Of a DNA stretch of 64,000 nucleotides, positions 24,270-32,901 are shown in pieces. The position numbers and the translations under genes were made by a program. Location of the stretch: assembly GCF_042665255.1 (NCBI RefSeq), contig NZ_JBHTCD010000018.1. One strand, given 5' to 3'. The notes under the pieces were generated by a model. That model was not told where the DNA came from. It saw only the letters and a list, made by a program, of their open reading frames with translations, and made no database searches. Each line of letters begins with the position of its first letter. The stretch's first letter is position 1. Source of the stretch: Insolitispirillum peregrinum. GTDB lineage: Bacteria > Pseudomonadota > Alphaproteobacteria > Rhodospirillales > Rhodospirillaceae.

Positions 24270-25529
24270 TCACCCGTTCAGGCGACGGCACACGGCGTCG
24301 TAGGTCTCGACCTTGCTGATCGCCCCCAGCGTGGTCAGCGTCGGAGCCGAGGCGAAAATGCGCTGGGCTGCGCTCACCACACCATCGGCGGTGACGCCTT
24401 CGATGCTCTCAACCAGTTCTTCGGCGGTAATCGACCGCTGGTAGGACATGATGTGCCGGGCTGCCTGCTCGCAGCGGTTCGAGGTGCTTTCCATCCCCAT
24501 CAGGATACCGGCCTTCAACTGGGCGCGGGCGCGGGCCAGTTCGTCTTCGGTCAGGCCGTCGGTCACCTTGCGGATTTCATCGCACATCACCGGGATCATC
24601 TCGGCCACGTCGTCTTCGCCGGTCCCGGCGTAGATGGTGAACAGGCCGCCGTCGGTATAGGCGCTGGCGTAGGAATAGATCGAATAGACCAACCCGCGCT
24701 TTTCCCGCACTTCCTGGAACAGGCGCGACGACATGCCGCCGCCCAGCAGGGTGGACAGCACCGCCGCCGAATAGAACAGCGGGTCTTCGTAGGCGATGCC
24801 GTCAAAGCCGAGGACCAGATGCACCTGCTCCAGATCGCGTTCCTGCCGGAAATCCCCGCCCTTGTAGGCCGCCACCGTCGGCTTTTGCGCCGGAGCCGTC
24901 CGCAGGGCGGTGAACTGGCTTTCGACCTGACGCACGAAGTCGTCATGGTCGATGTTGCCCGCCGCCGTCAGCACCATCGAACCGGTGGTATAGCGGCTCT
25001 GCATGTAGTCTTTCAGCACATCCGAGCTGATCGAGCGCACGATGTCGGGACGCCCCAGAACCGGCTGACCCAGCGCCTGATCGGGATAGGCGGTGTTCTG
25101 GAAGTAGTCGAAGATGATGTCATCGGGGGTATCATCCGCCTGATGAATCTCCTGAATCACCACCGACTGCTCACGTTGCAGCTCTTCGGGGTCGAAAGCC
25201 GAATGCTGCAGGATGTCAGCAATGATATCGACCGCCAGCGCGGCATCATTCTTCAGCACCTTGGCGTAATAAGCGGTGTGCTCGCGCGAGGTGTAGGCGT
25301 TCAGATGACCGCCGACGTTTTCGATTTCCTCGGCGATTTTCTGCGCCGACCGCCGTTCTGTACCCTTGAACGCCATGTGTTCCAGCAGGTGGGAAATTCC
25401 GTTGACCTCGGGCGTTTCATGGCGGGTACCGACATCGACCCACGCCCCCAGCGAGACGGTTTCCACCGTGCGCATGGTATCGGTCAGGACGATCAGGCCG
25501 TTGTCGAGACGGGTTTCAGCGACACTCAT
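24270..25529 (-). CDS. M16 family zinc peptidase (processing-peptidase-like)
   Basis: This 419-aa peptidase carries the inverted zinc motif HLLEH at residues 47-51 and the downstream glutamate region GGHLNAYTSREHTAYYAKVL. The C-terminal half-domain is of the inactive M16 type (RGLVYSIYSY, GTGEDDV). Length and sequence match the bacterial relatives of mitochondrial beta-MPP. The start overlaps the thrC stop by 4 nt (ATGA type), so it is translated in a thrC-M16 operon, a common alphaproteobacterial pairing. No signal peptide is seen, which suggests a cytoplasmic location. Confidence 0.92.
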   Translation of the reverse strand: MSVAETRLDNGLIVLTDTMRTVETVSLGAWVDVGTRHETPEVNGISHLLEHMAFKGTERRSAQKIAEEIENVGGHLNAYTSREHTAYYAKVLKNDAALAVDIIADILQHSAFDPEELQREQSVVIQEIHQADDTPDDIIFDYFQNTAYPDQALGQPVLGRPDIVRSISSDVLKDYMQSRYTTGSMVLTAAGNIDHDDFVRQVESQFTALRTAPAQKPTVAAYKGGDFRQERDLEQVHLVLGFDGIAYEDPLFYSAAVLSTLLGGGMSSRLFQEVREKRGLVYSIYSYASAYTDGGLFTIYAGTGEDDVAEMIPVMCDEIRKVTDGLTEDELARARAQLKAGILMGMESTSNRCEQAARHIMSYQRSITAEELVESIEGVTADGVVSAAQRIFASAPTLTTLGAISKVETYDAVCRRLNG

Positions 25530-26923
25530 CGGGCAGCAACCTTTTCACGCACAAAGGCTTCCAGTCCGGCCACATCATTGGGCAGGACGGTAAAACGTTC
25601 CGGACGGTCGAACAGGTCGGCCATGCGGGGCGGCAGGGCCGGGTGGACGCCGCTGGCATCCTTGACCGCCGCCGGGAATTTGGCCGGGTGGGCGGTCGCC
25701 AGCGCCACCACCGGCACCGCCGGGTCCAGATCGCCGCGCACCGCCGCATCGACGCCAATCGCCGAATGCGGGTCCAGCAGCTCGCCACAGCCCCGATACC
25801 ACTGACCAATCACCACCCTGGTCTGTTCATCGGACAGGCGCACGCCCCGGAACAGGCGGCGGGCATCGGCCAGCGGCGTTCCTTCCAGCGCATAGGTGCC
25901 GCTTTGACGGAAGCGGGTCATCAGGCTTTCGACCTGTTCACCATCGCGTCCGACCAGATCGAACAGCAGGCGTTCAAAGTTCGACGACACCTGAATGTCC
26001 ATGCTGGGGCTGATGGTCGGATGGACGCCTTCCATGGTCATCGAGCCGGTTTCAAAGAACCGGGTCAGAATGTCATTGCTGTTCGAGCCGATCACGAAGC
26101 GTTCGATCGGCAGGCCCATCTTCATCGCCACATAGCCGGCAAAGACGTTGCCGAAGTTGCCGGTCGGCACCGAGAACGCCACCGGGCGATCCGGCGCACC
26201 CAGCCGCAGGGCAGCCCAGAAATAATAGACCACCTGCGCCATGATGCGGGCCCAGTTGATCGAATTGACCGCTGACAGGTTGAATTCGTCGCGGAAGGCG
26301 GTGTGGTTGAACATCGCCTTCACCGCGTCCTGACAATCGTCAAAGGTGCCATCGACGGCGACACAATGAACGTTGGCCGACGGCACGGTGGTCATCTGGC
26401 GTCGCTGGACGTCGGACACCCGGCCATTGGGGAACAGGATGAAAATGTCGATGGCGTCGCGGTCGCGGCAGGCTTCGATCGCCGCCGAGCCGGTATCGCC
26501 CGAGGTTGCCCCGACGATGGTCACCCGCTCGCCGCGTCTGGTCAGGACGTGGTCAAACATCCGGCCGAGGAACTGCAGGGCGTAGTCCTTGAAGGCCAGC
26601 GTCGGGCCATGGAACAGCTCCATCAGCCACAGGTTGCCGTCGAGCTGCTTCAGCGGGGCGACCGCCTTGTGACCGAACACCCCATAGGTCTCGCGCACGA
26701 TCCGCTTCAGGTCGGCTTCGGCGATCGTGTCTTCCACGAACGGAGCCATCACCCGCACAGCAAGATCTGCATAGGACAGCCCGCGCAGGGCTGCAATTTC
26801 ACTGCGGGAAAACGACGGCCAGCTTTCGGGCACATACAGGCCACCATCACGGGCCAACCCTGCCAGCAACACATCATCAAAGCCCAGAACCGGGGCTTTC
26901 CCCCGCGTGGAAACGTACTTCAC
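25526..26923 (-). CDS. thrC: Threonine synthase
   Basis: This 465-aa PLP enzyme converts O-phosphohomoserine to threonine. The PLP lysine is in PTLAFKDYALQFL, and the phosphate-binding loop is ATSGDTGSAA. The N-terminus MKYVSTRGKAP is the family-typical opening, so I place the start at GTG 26923, which has GGAG 8 nt upstream; a GTG three codons earlier has GGA abutting it and is unlikely. It is the first gene of an operon with the M16 peptidase. No threonine attenuator is obvious upstream. Confidence 0.95.
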   Translation of the reverse strand: MKYVSTRGKAPVLGFDDVLLAGLARDGGLYVPESWPSFSRSEIAALRGLSYADLAVRVMAPFVEDTIAEADLKRIVRETYGVFGHKAVAPLKQLDGNLWLMELFHGPTLAFKDYALQFLGRMFDHVLTRRGERVTIVGATSGDTGSAAIEACRDRDAIDIFILFPNGRVSDVQRRQMTTVPSANVHCVAVDGTFDDCQDAVKAMFNHTAFRDEFNLSAVNSINWARIMAQVVYYFWAALRLGAPDRPVAFSVPTGNFGNVFAGYVAMKMGLPIERFVIGSNSNDILTRFFETGSMTMEGVHPTISPSMDIQVSSNFERLLFDLVGRDGEQVESLMTRFRQSGTYALEGTPLADARRLFRGVRLSDEQTRVVIGQWYRGCGELLDPHSAIGVDAAVRGDLDPAVPVVALATAHPAKFPAAVKDASGVHPALPPRMADLFDRPERFTVLPNDVAGLEAFVREKVAAR

Positions 26924-27117
26924 CGACCGCACTCCAAACGTTCATGCCTTACAGCGCATAACGAGCGAACCGGCGATGTTATAGGGTATGGTGCCGTCGG
27001 GCAATCTCCGAGGCGGGGGCAGGGGGCAAAAGGGCCAAAAAAGCGATACCTCCGCTTTTCGTAATCTTTTAGACTGATGGGTGTAGGACAGGGCGACAAC
27101 AGGGGGGAGTTGAGGGG

Positions 27118-28158
27118 ATGACTGTGGGGGTCCAGGATCCGTACCGCCTGCTGGGCGTTCTGCGGACGGCTGATGAGCGCACGATCCGCTCGGCCTATCG
27201 CCAGAAGGTCAAGGATTGCCATCCCGACCTTCACCCCGGCGACCGGCAGGCCGAAGAACGCTTCAAGGCCTTGTCTGTTGCCTATGCCATCCTGAACGAT
27301 GCCGACAAACGCCGCCGCTATGACCGGGGAGAACTCGGCCCGGATGGCACCGCACGGGCCCGCCAGTCTTCTGCCACCAGCAGCGGCCCGGACTTTGGTG
27401 GCATGCGCGGCCACAACAAGCCCTTTCGTGATCCCTATCTGGATGAAGCCTTTGACGAGGCGGATGATCCGGTGATCTGGCAGAACCGGACTCAAGGGAC
27501 GCCTCCCCCCGGCCGGGATGATTTTGCGCCGCCGCCACCGCCCGCTGACGACGACCTGACCGACCTGTTCCGCGAGATCTTTCAGGATGGAGCCACTCGG
27601 CCTCAGGCCGGGCGTGGCAGTGGCGGTAATGGCCTGCGCGGGCGCGATGTGCGCTATACCCTAACCCTCAGCTTTGCCGAGGCGTGTTATGGCACCCGCA
27701 AGCGCTTGCCGCTGAACACCGGACGGGACGTGACGGTGCCCATTCCTCCGGCCAGCGAAAACGGTCAGGTGATCCGCCTCAGTGGTCAGGGCCAGCATGG
27801 GGCCACGATGGCGCTGGCCGGTGACCTGCTGGTCGAGCTGCAGGTTCAGCCGCACCCGTTCTTCACCCGCAAGGGACTGGACCTGCATGCCCCGTTGTCG
27901 CTCAATCTGGCCGAAGCCCTGCGCGGGGGCCGTATCACCATGACCGGGCTGCGCGGGCAACTGGCGGTGATGGTTCCCGCCGGGATCGGCAACGGGCAGG
28001 TGCTGCGGGTCAGCAAGCTGGGATTGCGGGCGGGAGAAATGACCGGCGACCTGTACCTGACCATTGCCGTCATCCTGCCGCCCAATGCCGACGACGCCCT
28101 GACCACCTTTGTCTCCGACTGGATCGACCGCAATCCCTATCACCTGCCCGGCCGCTGA
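27118..28158 (+). CDS. DnaJ-domain co-chaperone (CbpA-like)
   Basis: This 346-aa type B J-protein starts with the J-domain (about residues 6-70), which contains the HPD tripeptide at residues 35-37 and YAILNDADKRRRYD. A Gly/Pro-rich linker of about 85 residues follows. The C-terminal substrate-binding domains (DVRYTLTLSFAEACYGTRKR, PIPPASENGQVIRLSGQGQ) lack the CxxCxGxG zinc repeats of true DnaJ. It is expected to stimulate DnaK in the cytoplasm. GGAG precedes ATG 27118 by 9 nt. It lies just before hslVU on the same strand but has its own 142-bp gap, which holds the heat-shock promoter for hslV. Confidence 0.9.
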   Translation: MTVGVQDPYRLLGVLRTADERTIRSAYRQKVKDCHPDLHPGDRQAEERFKALSVAYAILNDADKRRRYDRGELGPDGTARARQSSATSSGPDFGGMRGHNKPFRDPYLDEAFDEADDPVIWQNRTQGTPPPGRDDFAPPPPPADDDLTDLFREIFQDGATRPQAGRGSGGNGLRGRDVRYTLTLSFAEACYGTRKRLPLNTGRDVTVPIPPASENGQVIRLSGQGQHGATMALAGDLLVELQVQPHPFFTRKGLDLHAPLSLNLAEALRGGRITMTGLRGQLAVMVPAGIGNGQVLRVSKLGLRAGEMTGDLYLTIAVILPPNADDALTTFVSDWIDRNPYHLPGR

Positions 28159-28200
28159 TGCCCGTCCTGTCGTTCGTCCCTGTCGTTGGTAAACGGGTGC

Positions 28201-28229
28201 CTTGATCTGTTGGCATCCGTGCCCCATCT
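28201..28229 (+). promoter_or_regulatory. Sigma-32 (RpoH) heat-shock promoter for hslVU
   Basis: CTTGATC (28201-28207), a 14-bp spacer and CCCCATCT (28222-28229) match the classic RpoH consensus CTTGAAA-N(11-15)-CCCCATnT almost exactly. It lies about 70 bp before the hslV start, giving a leader of roughly 65 nt. Confidence 0.85.
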
Positions 28230-28300
28230 TGGCGGAACACAAGCAGTATCCATAAAAAACGGGGGCCCTTGTGATCCCTGTTCAAGCGCGGTGATTTTTG

Positions 28301-28852
28301 ATGTCTGATTCGCAAAACATCCCGACCTGGCACGGCACGACCATTCTGTCGGTGCGCAAGAACGGCAAGGTGGTGGTCGCTGGTGACGGTCAGGTGACGC
28401 TGGGCCACACGGTGGTGAAGTCCAATGCCCGCAAGGTGCGCCCGCTGGGCGATGGCTCGGTGCTGGCCGGATTTGCCGGGGCAACAGCCGATGCCTTTAC
28501 CCTGTTCGAGCGTCTGGAAGCCAAGCTGGAAAAGCATCCCGGCCAACTGACCCGCGCCTGTGTCGAGCTGGCCAAGGACTGGCGCACTGACCGTTACCTG
28601 CGCCGTCTGGAAGCGATGATGGCGGTGGTTGACCGCGATGTTTCGCTGATTCTGTCCGGCACCGGCGACGTGCTGGAACCCGAAGACGGCATCATCGGCA
28701 TCGGCTCTGGCGGTTCCTATGCCCTGGCGGCGGCCCGCGCCCTGATCGACATGCCCGATATTGACGCCGAAGCGATTGTCCGCAAGTCGATGGCGGTGGC
28801 CGCCGACATCTGCATTTACACCAACCATAATGTTGTGCTGGAGAGCCTGTAA
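28301..28852 (+). CDS. hslV: ATP-dependent protease subunit HslV (ClpQ)
   Basis: This 183-aa peptidase is the proteolytic ring of HslUV, a proteasome-like threonine protease. The mature enzyme uses the N-terminal threonine in GTTILSVRKNGKVV, here Thr13, so about 12 residues must be removed to expose it. E. coli has only the initiator Met before this Thr. GDGQVTLGHTVVKSNARKVR follows as expected. Translation starts at ATG 28301; the TTG immediately upstream is unlikely. hslU starts 2 nt after the stop. A sigma-32 type promoter precedes the gene. Confidence 0.96.
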   Translation: MSDSQNIPTWHGTTILSVRKNGKVVVAGDGQVTLGHTVVKSNARKVRPLGDGSVLAGFAGATADAFTLFERLEAKLEKHPGQLTRACVELAKDWRTDRYLRRLEAMMAVVDRDVSLILSGTGDVLEPEDGIIGIGSGGSYALAAARALIDMPDIDAEAIVRKSMAVAADICIYTNHNVVLESL

Positions 28853-28854
28853 TC

Positions 28855-30165
28855 ATGTCGTCGTTCAGCCCGCGCGAAATTGTTTCCGAGCTTGACCGGC
28901 ACATTGTCGGCCAGAACGAGGCCAAACGGGCGGTGGCCATCGCCCTGCGCAACCGCTGGCGGCGGCAGCAGCTGCCGGAGGGTCTGCGGGAAGAGGTGCT
29001 GCCGAAAAACATCCTGATGATCGGCCCGACCGGCGTCGGCAAAACCGAAATTGCCCGCCGACTGGCCCGGCTGGCGCAGGCGCCGTTCATCAAGGTCGAA
29101 GCGACCAAGTTCACCGAAGTCGGCTATGTCGGCCGTGACGTGGACAGCATCATCCGCGACCTGCTGGAAACGGCGATCACCGAAACCCGTGACCGCATGC
29201 GCAAAAATGTCGAAGTGCGCGCCGAAGCCAACGCCGAAGCCCGCGTGCTGGATGCTCTGGTGGGGGAAAACGCCAGCGAAGGCACCCGCCAGACCTTCCG
29301 CAAGAAACTGCGCGAAGGCCAGCTCGACGACAAGGAAATCGAGCTGAACGTGCAGGACACCAGCGGCATGACCATCCCGTCGATGGACATTCCCGGCATG
29401 CCGGGGGCGCAGATGGGGATGCTGAATCTGGGCGACATTTTCGGCAAGGCGCTGGGGAACCGCACCAAACCGCGCAAGATGACGGTGGCCGAAAGCTATC
29501 AGGTTCTGCTGCGCGAAGAAGCCGACAAGCTGCTGGACGAAGACGCGGTGGTCAAGGATGCCATTCGGTCAGTGCAGGAAGACGGGATTGTTTTCCTTGA
29601 CGAAATCGACAAGATCGCCGCCCGGCAGGAAGCGCGGGGCGGTGACGTGTCGCGCGAGGGCGTCCAGCGTGACCTGTTGCCGCTGATCGAAGGTACCACC
29701 GTCAACACCAAGCACGGCCCGGTGAAAACCGATCACATCCTGTTTATCGCTTCCGGGGCGTTCCACCTCGCCAAGCCGTCGGACCTGCTGCCCGAATTGC
29801 AGGGCCGTCTGCCGATCCGGGTCGAGTTGCAGCCGCTGCGCAAGGAAGACTTCCGCCGCATCCTGATCGAGCCGGAAGCCAGCCTGCTGGTGCAGTACAA
29901 GGCGCTGCTGGCGACCGAAAAGGTGACGCTCGACTTCACCGACGAGGCCATTGACGCGCTGGCCGATCTGGCCGCCGACATCAACCGCAGTGTTGAAAAC
30001 ATTGGGGCGCGCCGTCTGCACACCGTGCTGGAGCGCTTGCTGGAAGAGATTTCCTTCAGCGCCACCGACCGGGGCGGCGAGACGATCACCATCACCGCCG
30101 ATATGGTGCGCGAGCGTGTTGGTGCGCTGGCGGTGAAGGGCGACCTGTCGCGCTTCATCCTGTAA
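28855..30165 (+). CDS. hslU: ATP-dependent protease ATPase subunit HslU (ClpY)
   Basis: This 436-aa AAA+ unfoldase feeds substrates to HslV. It carries Walker A GPTGVGKTE, the pore-loop region TEVGYVGRDVDS, Walker B GIVFLDEIDKIA, sensor and arginine-finger regions (LPELQGRLPIRVEL), the inserted I-domain at about residues 110-240, and the C-terminal tail LSRFIL that docks into HslV. The length is normal. It forms an operon with hslV (2-nt gap). Confidence 0.97.
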   Translation: MSSFSPREIVSELDRHIVGQNEAKRAVAIALRNRWRRQQLPEGLREEVLPKNILMIGPTGVGKTEIARRLARLAQAPFIKVEATKFTEVGYVGRDVDSIIRDLLETAITETRDRMRKNVEVRAEANAEARVLDALVGENASEGTRQTFRKKLREGQLDDKEIELNVQDTSGMTIPSMDIPGMPGAQMGMLNLGDIFGKALGNRTKPRKMTVAESYQVLLREEADKLLDEDAVVKDAIRSVQEDGIVFLDEIDKIAARQEARGGDVSREGVQRDLLPLIEGTTVNTKHGPVKTDHILFIASGAFHLAKPSDLLPELQGRLPIRVELQPLRKEDFRRILIEPEASLLVQYKALLATEKVTLDFTDEAIDALADLAADINRSVENIGARRLHTVLERLLEEISFSATDRGGETITITADMVRERVGALAVKGDLSRFIL

Positions 30166-30225
30166 AAAAGAGCGGGCACCAACCGACCCGAACAGCATCA
30201 CCTCGCCCGGCTGTCCTGTGAATCA

Positions 30226-30354
30226 TCAGAACAGGGTGCGGAAACGGGTGATGCTGTCGGACATTGGATCGACCACCGGCAGGCGGTCGTCGATCAGGTC
30301 CGCCATCAGCAGTCCGACAGACATGCCCGCATCAGAAAGACGCCCGTGATATCG
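30226..30354 (-). pseudogene. C-terminal remnant of an unidentified gene
   Basis: On the minus strand one frame reads GMSVGLLMADLIDDRLPVV then DPMSDSITRFRTLF and stops at 30226-30228. Nearly every third base of these ~40 codons is G or C, as in real genes of this genome, although no start or body of the gene exists: within about 40 bases the sulfotransferase gene begins on the other strand. This looks like the tail of a gene whose body was replaced. The ADLI..R.PVVDP ending faintly recalls FAD-dependent oxidoreductases, but I do not claim that. The rest of the 223-bp gap after hslU shows nothing. Confidence 0.45.
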
Positions 30355-30388
30355 TCCGACTGCTTTTTGAGAACAAGGATTTGATCCT

Positions 30389-31210
30389 GTGGCAGCCAAT
30401 TTTCAGAAACTGCAGGCCGCATCCCGTGCTTTTTGGCATTCCTTGCGCCGTTCCCTGCGCGATCACCCACACCTGCTGACCTCGCCGTCGCAGCCACGGA
30501 TTGATGATACCTTTCTGGTCGAATTCCCCAAAAGCGGCATTACCTGGCTGACGTTCCTGATTGCTTCGGTCAATTTGCAGAAAAGCGGTGTGGACCGAAA
30601 GCCGACCTTCTTTGCGATCAATGACACGGTACCCGACATTCACAGCTCGCGGCATCTGCCACCACCGTTGCCGTTTCCGGGGCACCGCATGATCAAAAGC
30701 CATGCGCCTTATAATCCTTTGTATAACAAGGTTATTTATCTGGTCCGCGACCCTCGTGACGTGATGGCCTCGTACCATGCCTTTGCCAGTAAACTGGGCT
30801 GGTATCATGGCTCGCTGGGCGAGATGATCCGGGACCGGGAGTTCGGGATCGAGGCCTGGTGCGCCCACGCGCAAAGCTGGCTGACGCAGACCCGCCCCAG
30901 CGTGTCGTTCAGCGTTGTGCGCTATGAAGACCTGCTGGCCGATCCGGCAGCGGTCCTGCGGCATGTTTACGAGCTGCTTGGCTTTGCGATTGAAGAGGAT
31001 GTCATTCAGAAAGCAGTGCAGGCGGGCTTCTTTTCCGTCATGAAGGAAAATGAAGCCTTCTGTGCCGAAAAGAACCTTACCTTACCCAAAGATTTTACCT
31101 TTGTCCGCAAGGGAGGCAGTTCGCACAAGGACGCGATGACTGCCGAACACACCGACTACATCAACCGGGTGGCCGGGAACACGATGAAGGTGTTTGGCTA
31201 CACCGTATAG
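30389..31210 (+). CDS. Sulfotransferase domain protein
   Basis: This 273-aa cytosolic-type sulfotransferase is expected to move a sulfate from PAPS to a hydroxyl or amine. The 5'-phosphosulfate loop is FPKSGITWLTFL (near residue 45), the 3'-phosphate region is YLVRDPRDVMASYHAF, and RKGGSSHKDAM near the C-terminus matches the RKG...W/H region of the family. Translation starts at GTG 30389, with AAGGA 9 nt upstream. Base composition looks less GC-rich than in hslU. It is flanked by a gene remnant and an E-type repeat that supplies its TAG stop, and faces a GT2 gene. The substrate is unknown; a glycan or lipid surface molecule is plausible. Confidence 0.85.
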   Translation: MAANFQKLQAASRAFWHSLRRSLRDHPHLLTSPSQPRIDDTFLVEFPKSGITWLTFLIASVNLQKSGVDRKPTFFAINDTVPDIHSSRHLPPPLPFPGHRMIKSHAPYNPLYNKVIYLVRDPRDVMASYHAFASKLGWYHGSLGEMIRDREFGIEAWCAHAQSWLTQTRPSVSFSVVRYEDLLADPAAVLRHVYELLGFAIEEDVIQKAVQAGFFSVMKENEAFCAEKNLTLPKDFTFVRKGGSSHKDAMTAEHTDYINRVAGNTMKVFGYTV

Positions 31211-31254
31211 AGCAGTGAGCGCAAAAGTGGGAACCGGTTTTCGCACACTGCTCT
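31208..31254. repeat. E-type palindromic repeat
   Basis: Outer arms GAGCAGTG and CACTGCTC enclose the core GCGCAAAAGTGGGAACCGG and TTTTCGC. It fills the gap between convergent sulfotransferase and GT2 genes and begins with the TAG stop of the former. The outer arms differ from other copies in a compensated way (CATTG to CAGTG, with CACTG on the other arm). Confidence 0.8.
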
Positions 31255-31261
31255 CGCCTGT

Positions 31262-32131
31262 TTACCGGACCTTGCGGATTCCGGGGCGCTGAAACAGCGG
31301 CAGGCCATAGCGTTTGGCAAACAGCTTCAGGCTTTTCAGGTGCATGGAATGGGCGGGGGTCCAGCGCAAGCTGCCACCGCTCTGGCGACGGTGGTCGTGG
31401 ATAAAGCGAACCGCTGGCAGCAACTGGACCCGATACCCGTGCCGGTGAACGCGGGCACACAGGTCTACGTCATCCATATAGAGGAAATAGGACTCGTCCA
31501 TCGCGCCGGCCTGTTCGAACACATTCCGCCGCACGATCAAGCCGGTTCCCATCACCCAATCCACATCAAAGGGGGCTGTTCTGGGATGGTCCATCAGCAA
31601 GTGGCTGCGGTTAAGCCGGTTGAACGGGAAAAGGCGTTTCAGAAGTGACCTGCGAACCGCCACATCCAGTACCGAGTAAAATGTCCGCGCCGAATATTGC
31701 AAAGACCCGTCCGGATTGATCAGCTCTGCCCCCACCAGTCCGACATCCGGATGCGCGTCCAGATAGGTCAGTGCGATGTGTAAATTGGCGGTTTCAGGGA
31801 CGCAATCGGGATTCAGTACCAGAATGTAAGGCGCCGTCCCGGCGCGCGCGCCGATGTTCACCCCGGACCCAAATCCGCCATTGGTTGGTGACAGGATCAG
31901 GTCAACTTCGGGCGGCAAGGTCTCTTTCAGACGCTGCCCCGATCCATCTGGCGACAGATTGTCGACCACATGAATATTGTGTGGCCGGACTTGCCCTTGT
32001 TCCAGCAAACGGGTGACGCACTTCATCGTATCGTCGTAGGTTTTGTAATGTACAATGACAATATCGACGAGCGCCGAGTTGATCATTCTGGCCGCCTTGT
32101 TCGTATCATCACACATGCAACACCCTGACAT
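31262..32131 (-). CDS. Family 2 glycosyltransferase (rhamnosyltransferase-like)
   Basis: This 289-aa GT-A enzyme shows DIVIVHYKTYDDTMKCVTRL at the nucleotide-binding start, VVDNLSPDGSGQRL, NGGFGSGVNIGAR, the DXD-like VLNPDCVP and the acceptor/ED region FLYMDDVDLCARVHRHGY. The pattern resembles dTDP-rhamnosyl transferases. There is no membrane segment. ATG 32131 is the longest start; ATG 32116 has a better-placed AGGG and may be the true one. It is convergent with the sulfotransferase. Both probably modify a surface polysaccharide, but that rests on proximity alone. Confidence 0.87.
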   Translation of the reverse strand: MSGCCMCDDTNKAARMINSALVDIVIVHYKTYDDTMKCVTRLLEQGQVRPHNIHVVDNLSPDGSGQRLKETLPPEVDLILSPTNGGFGSGVNIGARAGTAPYILVLNPDCVPETANLHIALTYLDAHPDVGLVGAELINPDGSLQYSARTFYSVLDVAVRRSLLKRLFPFNRLNRSHLLMDHPRTAPFDVDWVMGTGLIVRRNVFEQAGAMDESYFLYMDDVDLCARVHRHGYRVQLLPAVRFIHDHRRQSGGSLRWTPAHSMHLKSLKLFAKRYGLPLFQRPGIRKVR

Positions 32132-32244
32132 TCAAGCGTTTTTCCGATGGGGGCTGACTCTCCCACGCAGCGAGCAGGGAGGCCAGTGCCGAGCATGTCG
32201 CAGCCGCAGGGGACCGCGTCATGACGTGATGCGGGCACGGTATG

Positions 32245-32340
32245 TTAGAGCGTTTTCACACCGAGCGAAAACGCTCTTCCCTTTTAGGGCCGCATTTTCC
32301 GAGCCGTTGACCGGAGACGGTCAACTTGAAAATGCTTTAA
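32245..32340. repeat. C+D composite repeat, 95 bp
   Basis: This is nearly identical to 19211-19304: AGAGCGTTTTCACACCGAGC, GAAAACGCTCT, then AGGGCCGCATTTTCCGAGCC and GACCGGAGACGGTCAACTTG, ending in AAAATGCT. It stands alone in the long gap upstream of the GT2 gene. The rest of 32132-32901 is AT-richer, has a 10-base T run at 32631-32640, and shows no gene I can support. Confidence 0.85.
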
Positions 32341-32901
32341 TGCCATGAAAATAAACATGATTTCTATGGAGTTCGGGTTTTTCCCCCGTGCGGTTCCCCC
32401 AAGGACCCCTATGGAGTCTCAGGCTGATAAATATATGGTGGCCGCAAATGGACAGGAAAAAAATTCTTTACGCATCGACAGATCAGCTTCTGCCGTAAAA
32501 TAATGCCCTGATATCAGCCTTTATGGTCGGCCATGATTTCACGACTCTGGATGAAATATACTTCTGCAAGCCGGAAGCCTGATGCAGTTTGCCCCATTAT
32601 TTCCGCCTCTCCTGCGTGGTGCAGATATGCTTTTTTTTTTGTGTTGCTAAAATGGCACAGGCTGGTATCCCTGCCTCATCAATGGGTGCCTGACTTGGTG
32701 CCGGAGTTGAATCGTGTTGTATCTCATATGGATAAGGTCTTTTATGATGGGCTTTGGTGTCATCCTTAACCCTTTCCGGTACCGGCTGCAGTGCGGGATA
32801 TGCACGGCATTGCCTCGGGAAAAGAACGTGTAACGCGGTTGTTTTGCTCGCACAAATCGGGCATATATGGTCTGCAAATCCCTTTACTGACAGGTGGTGA
32901 C

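Noticed and set aside
32533..32769. 78-aa frame in the gap before the Gly/Ala gene
   Set aside because: It includes the T10 run, has poor codon use for this genome and no Shine-Dalgarno.
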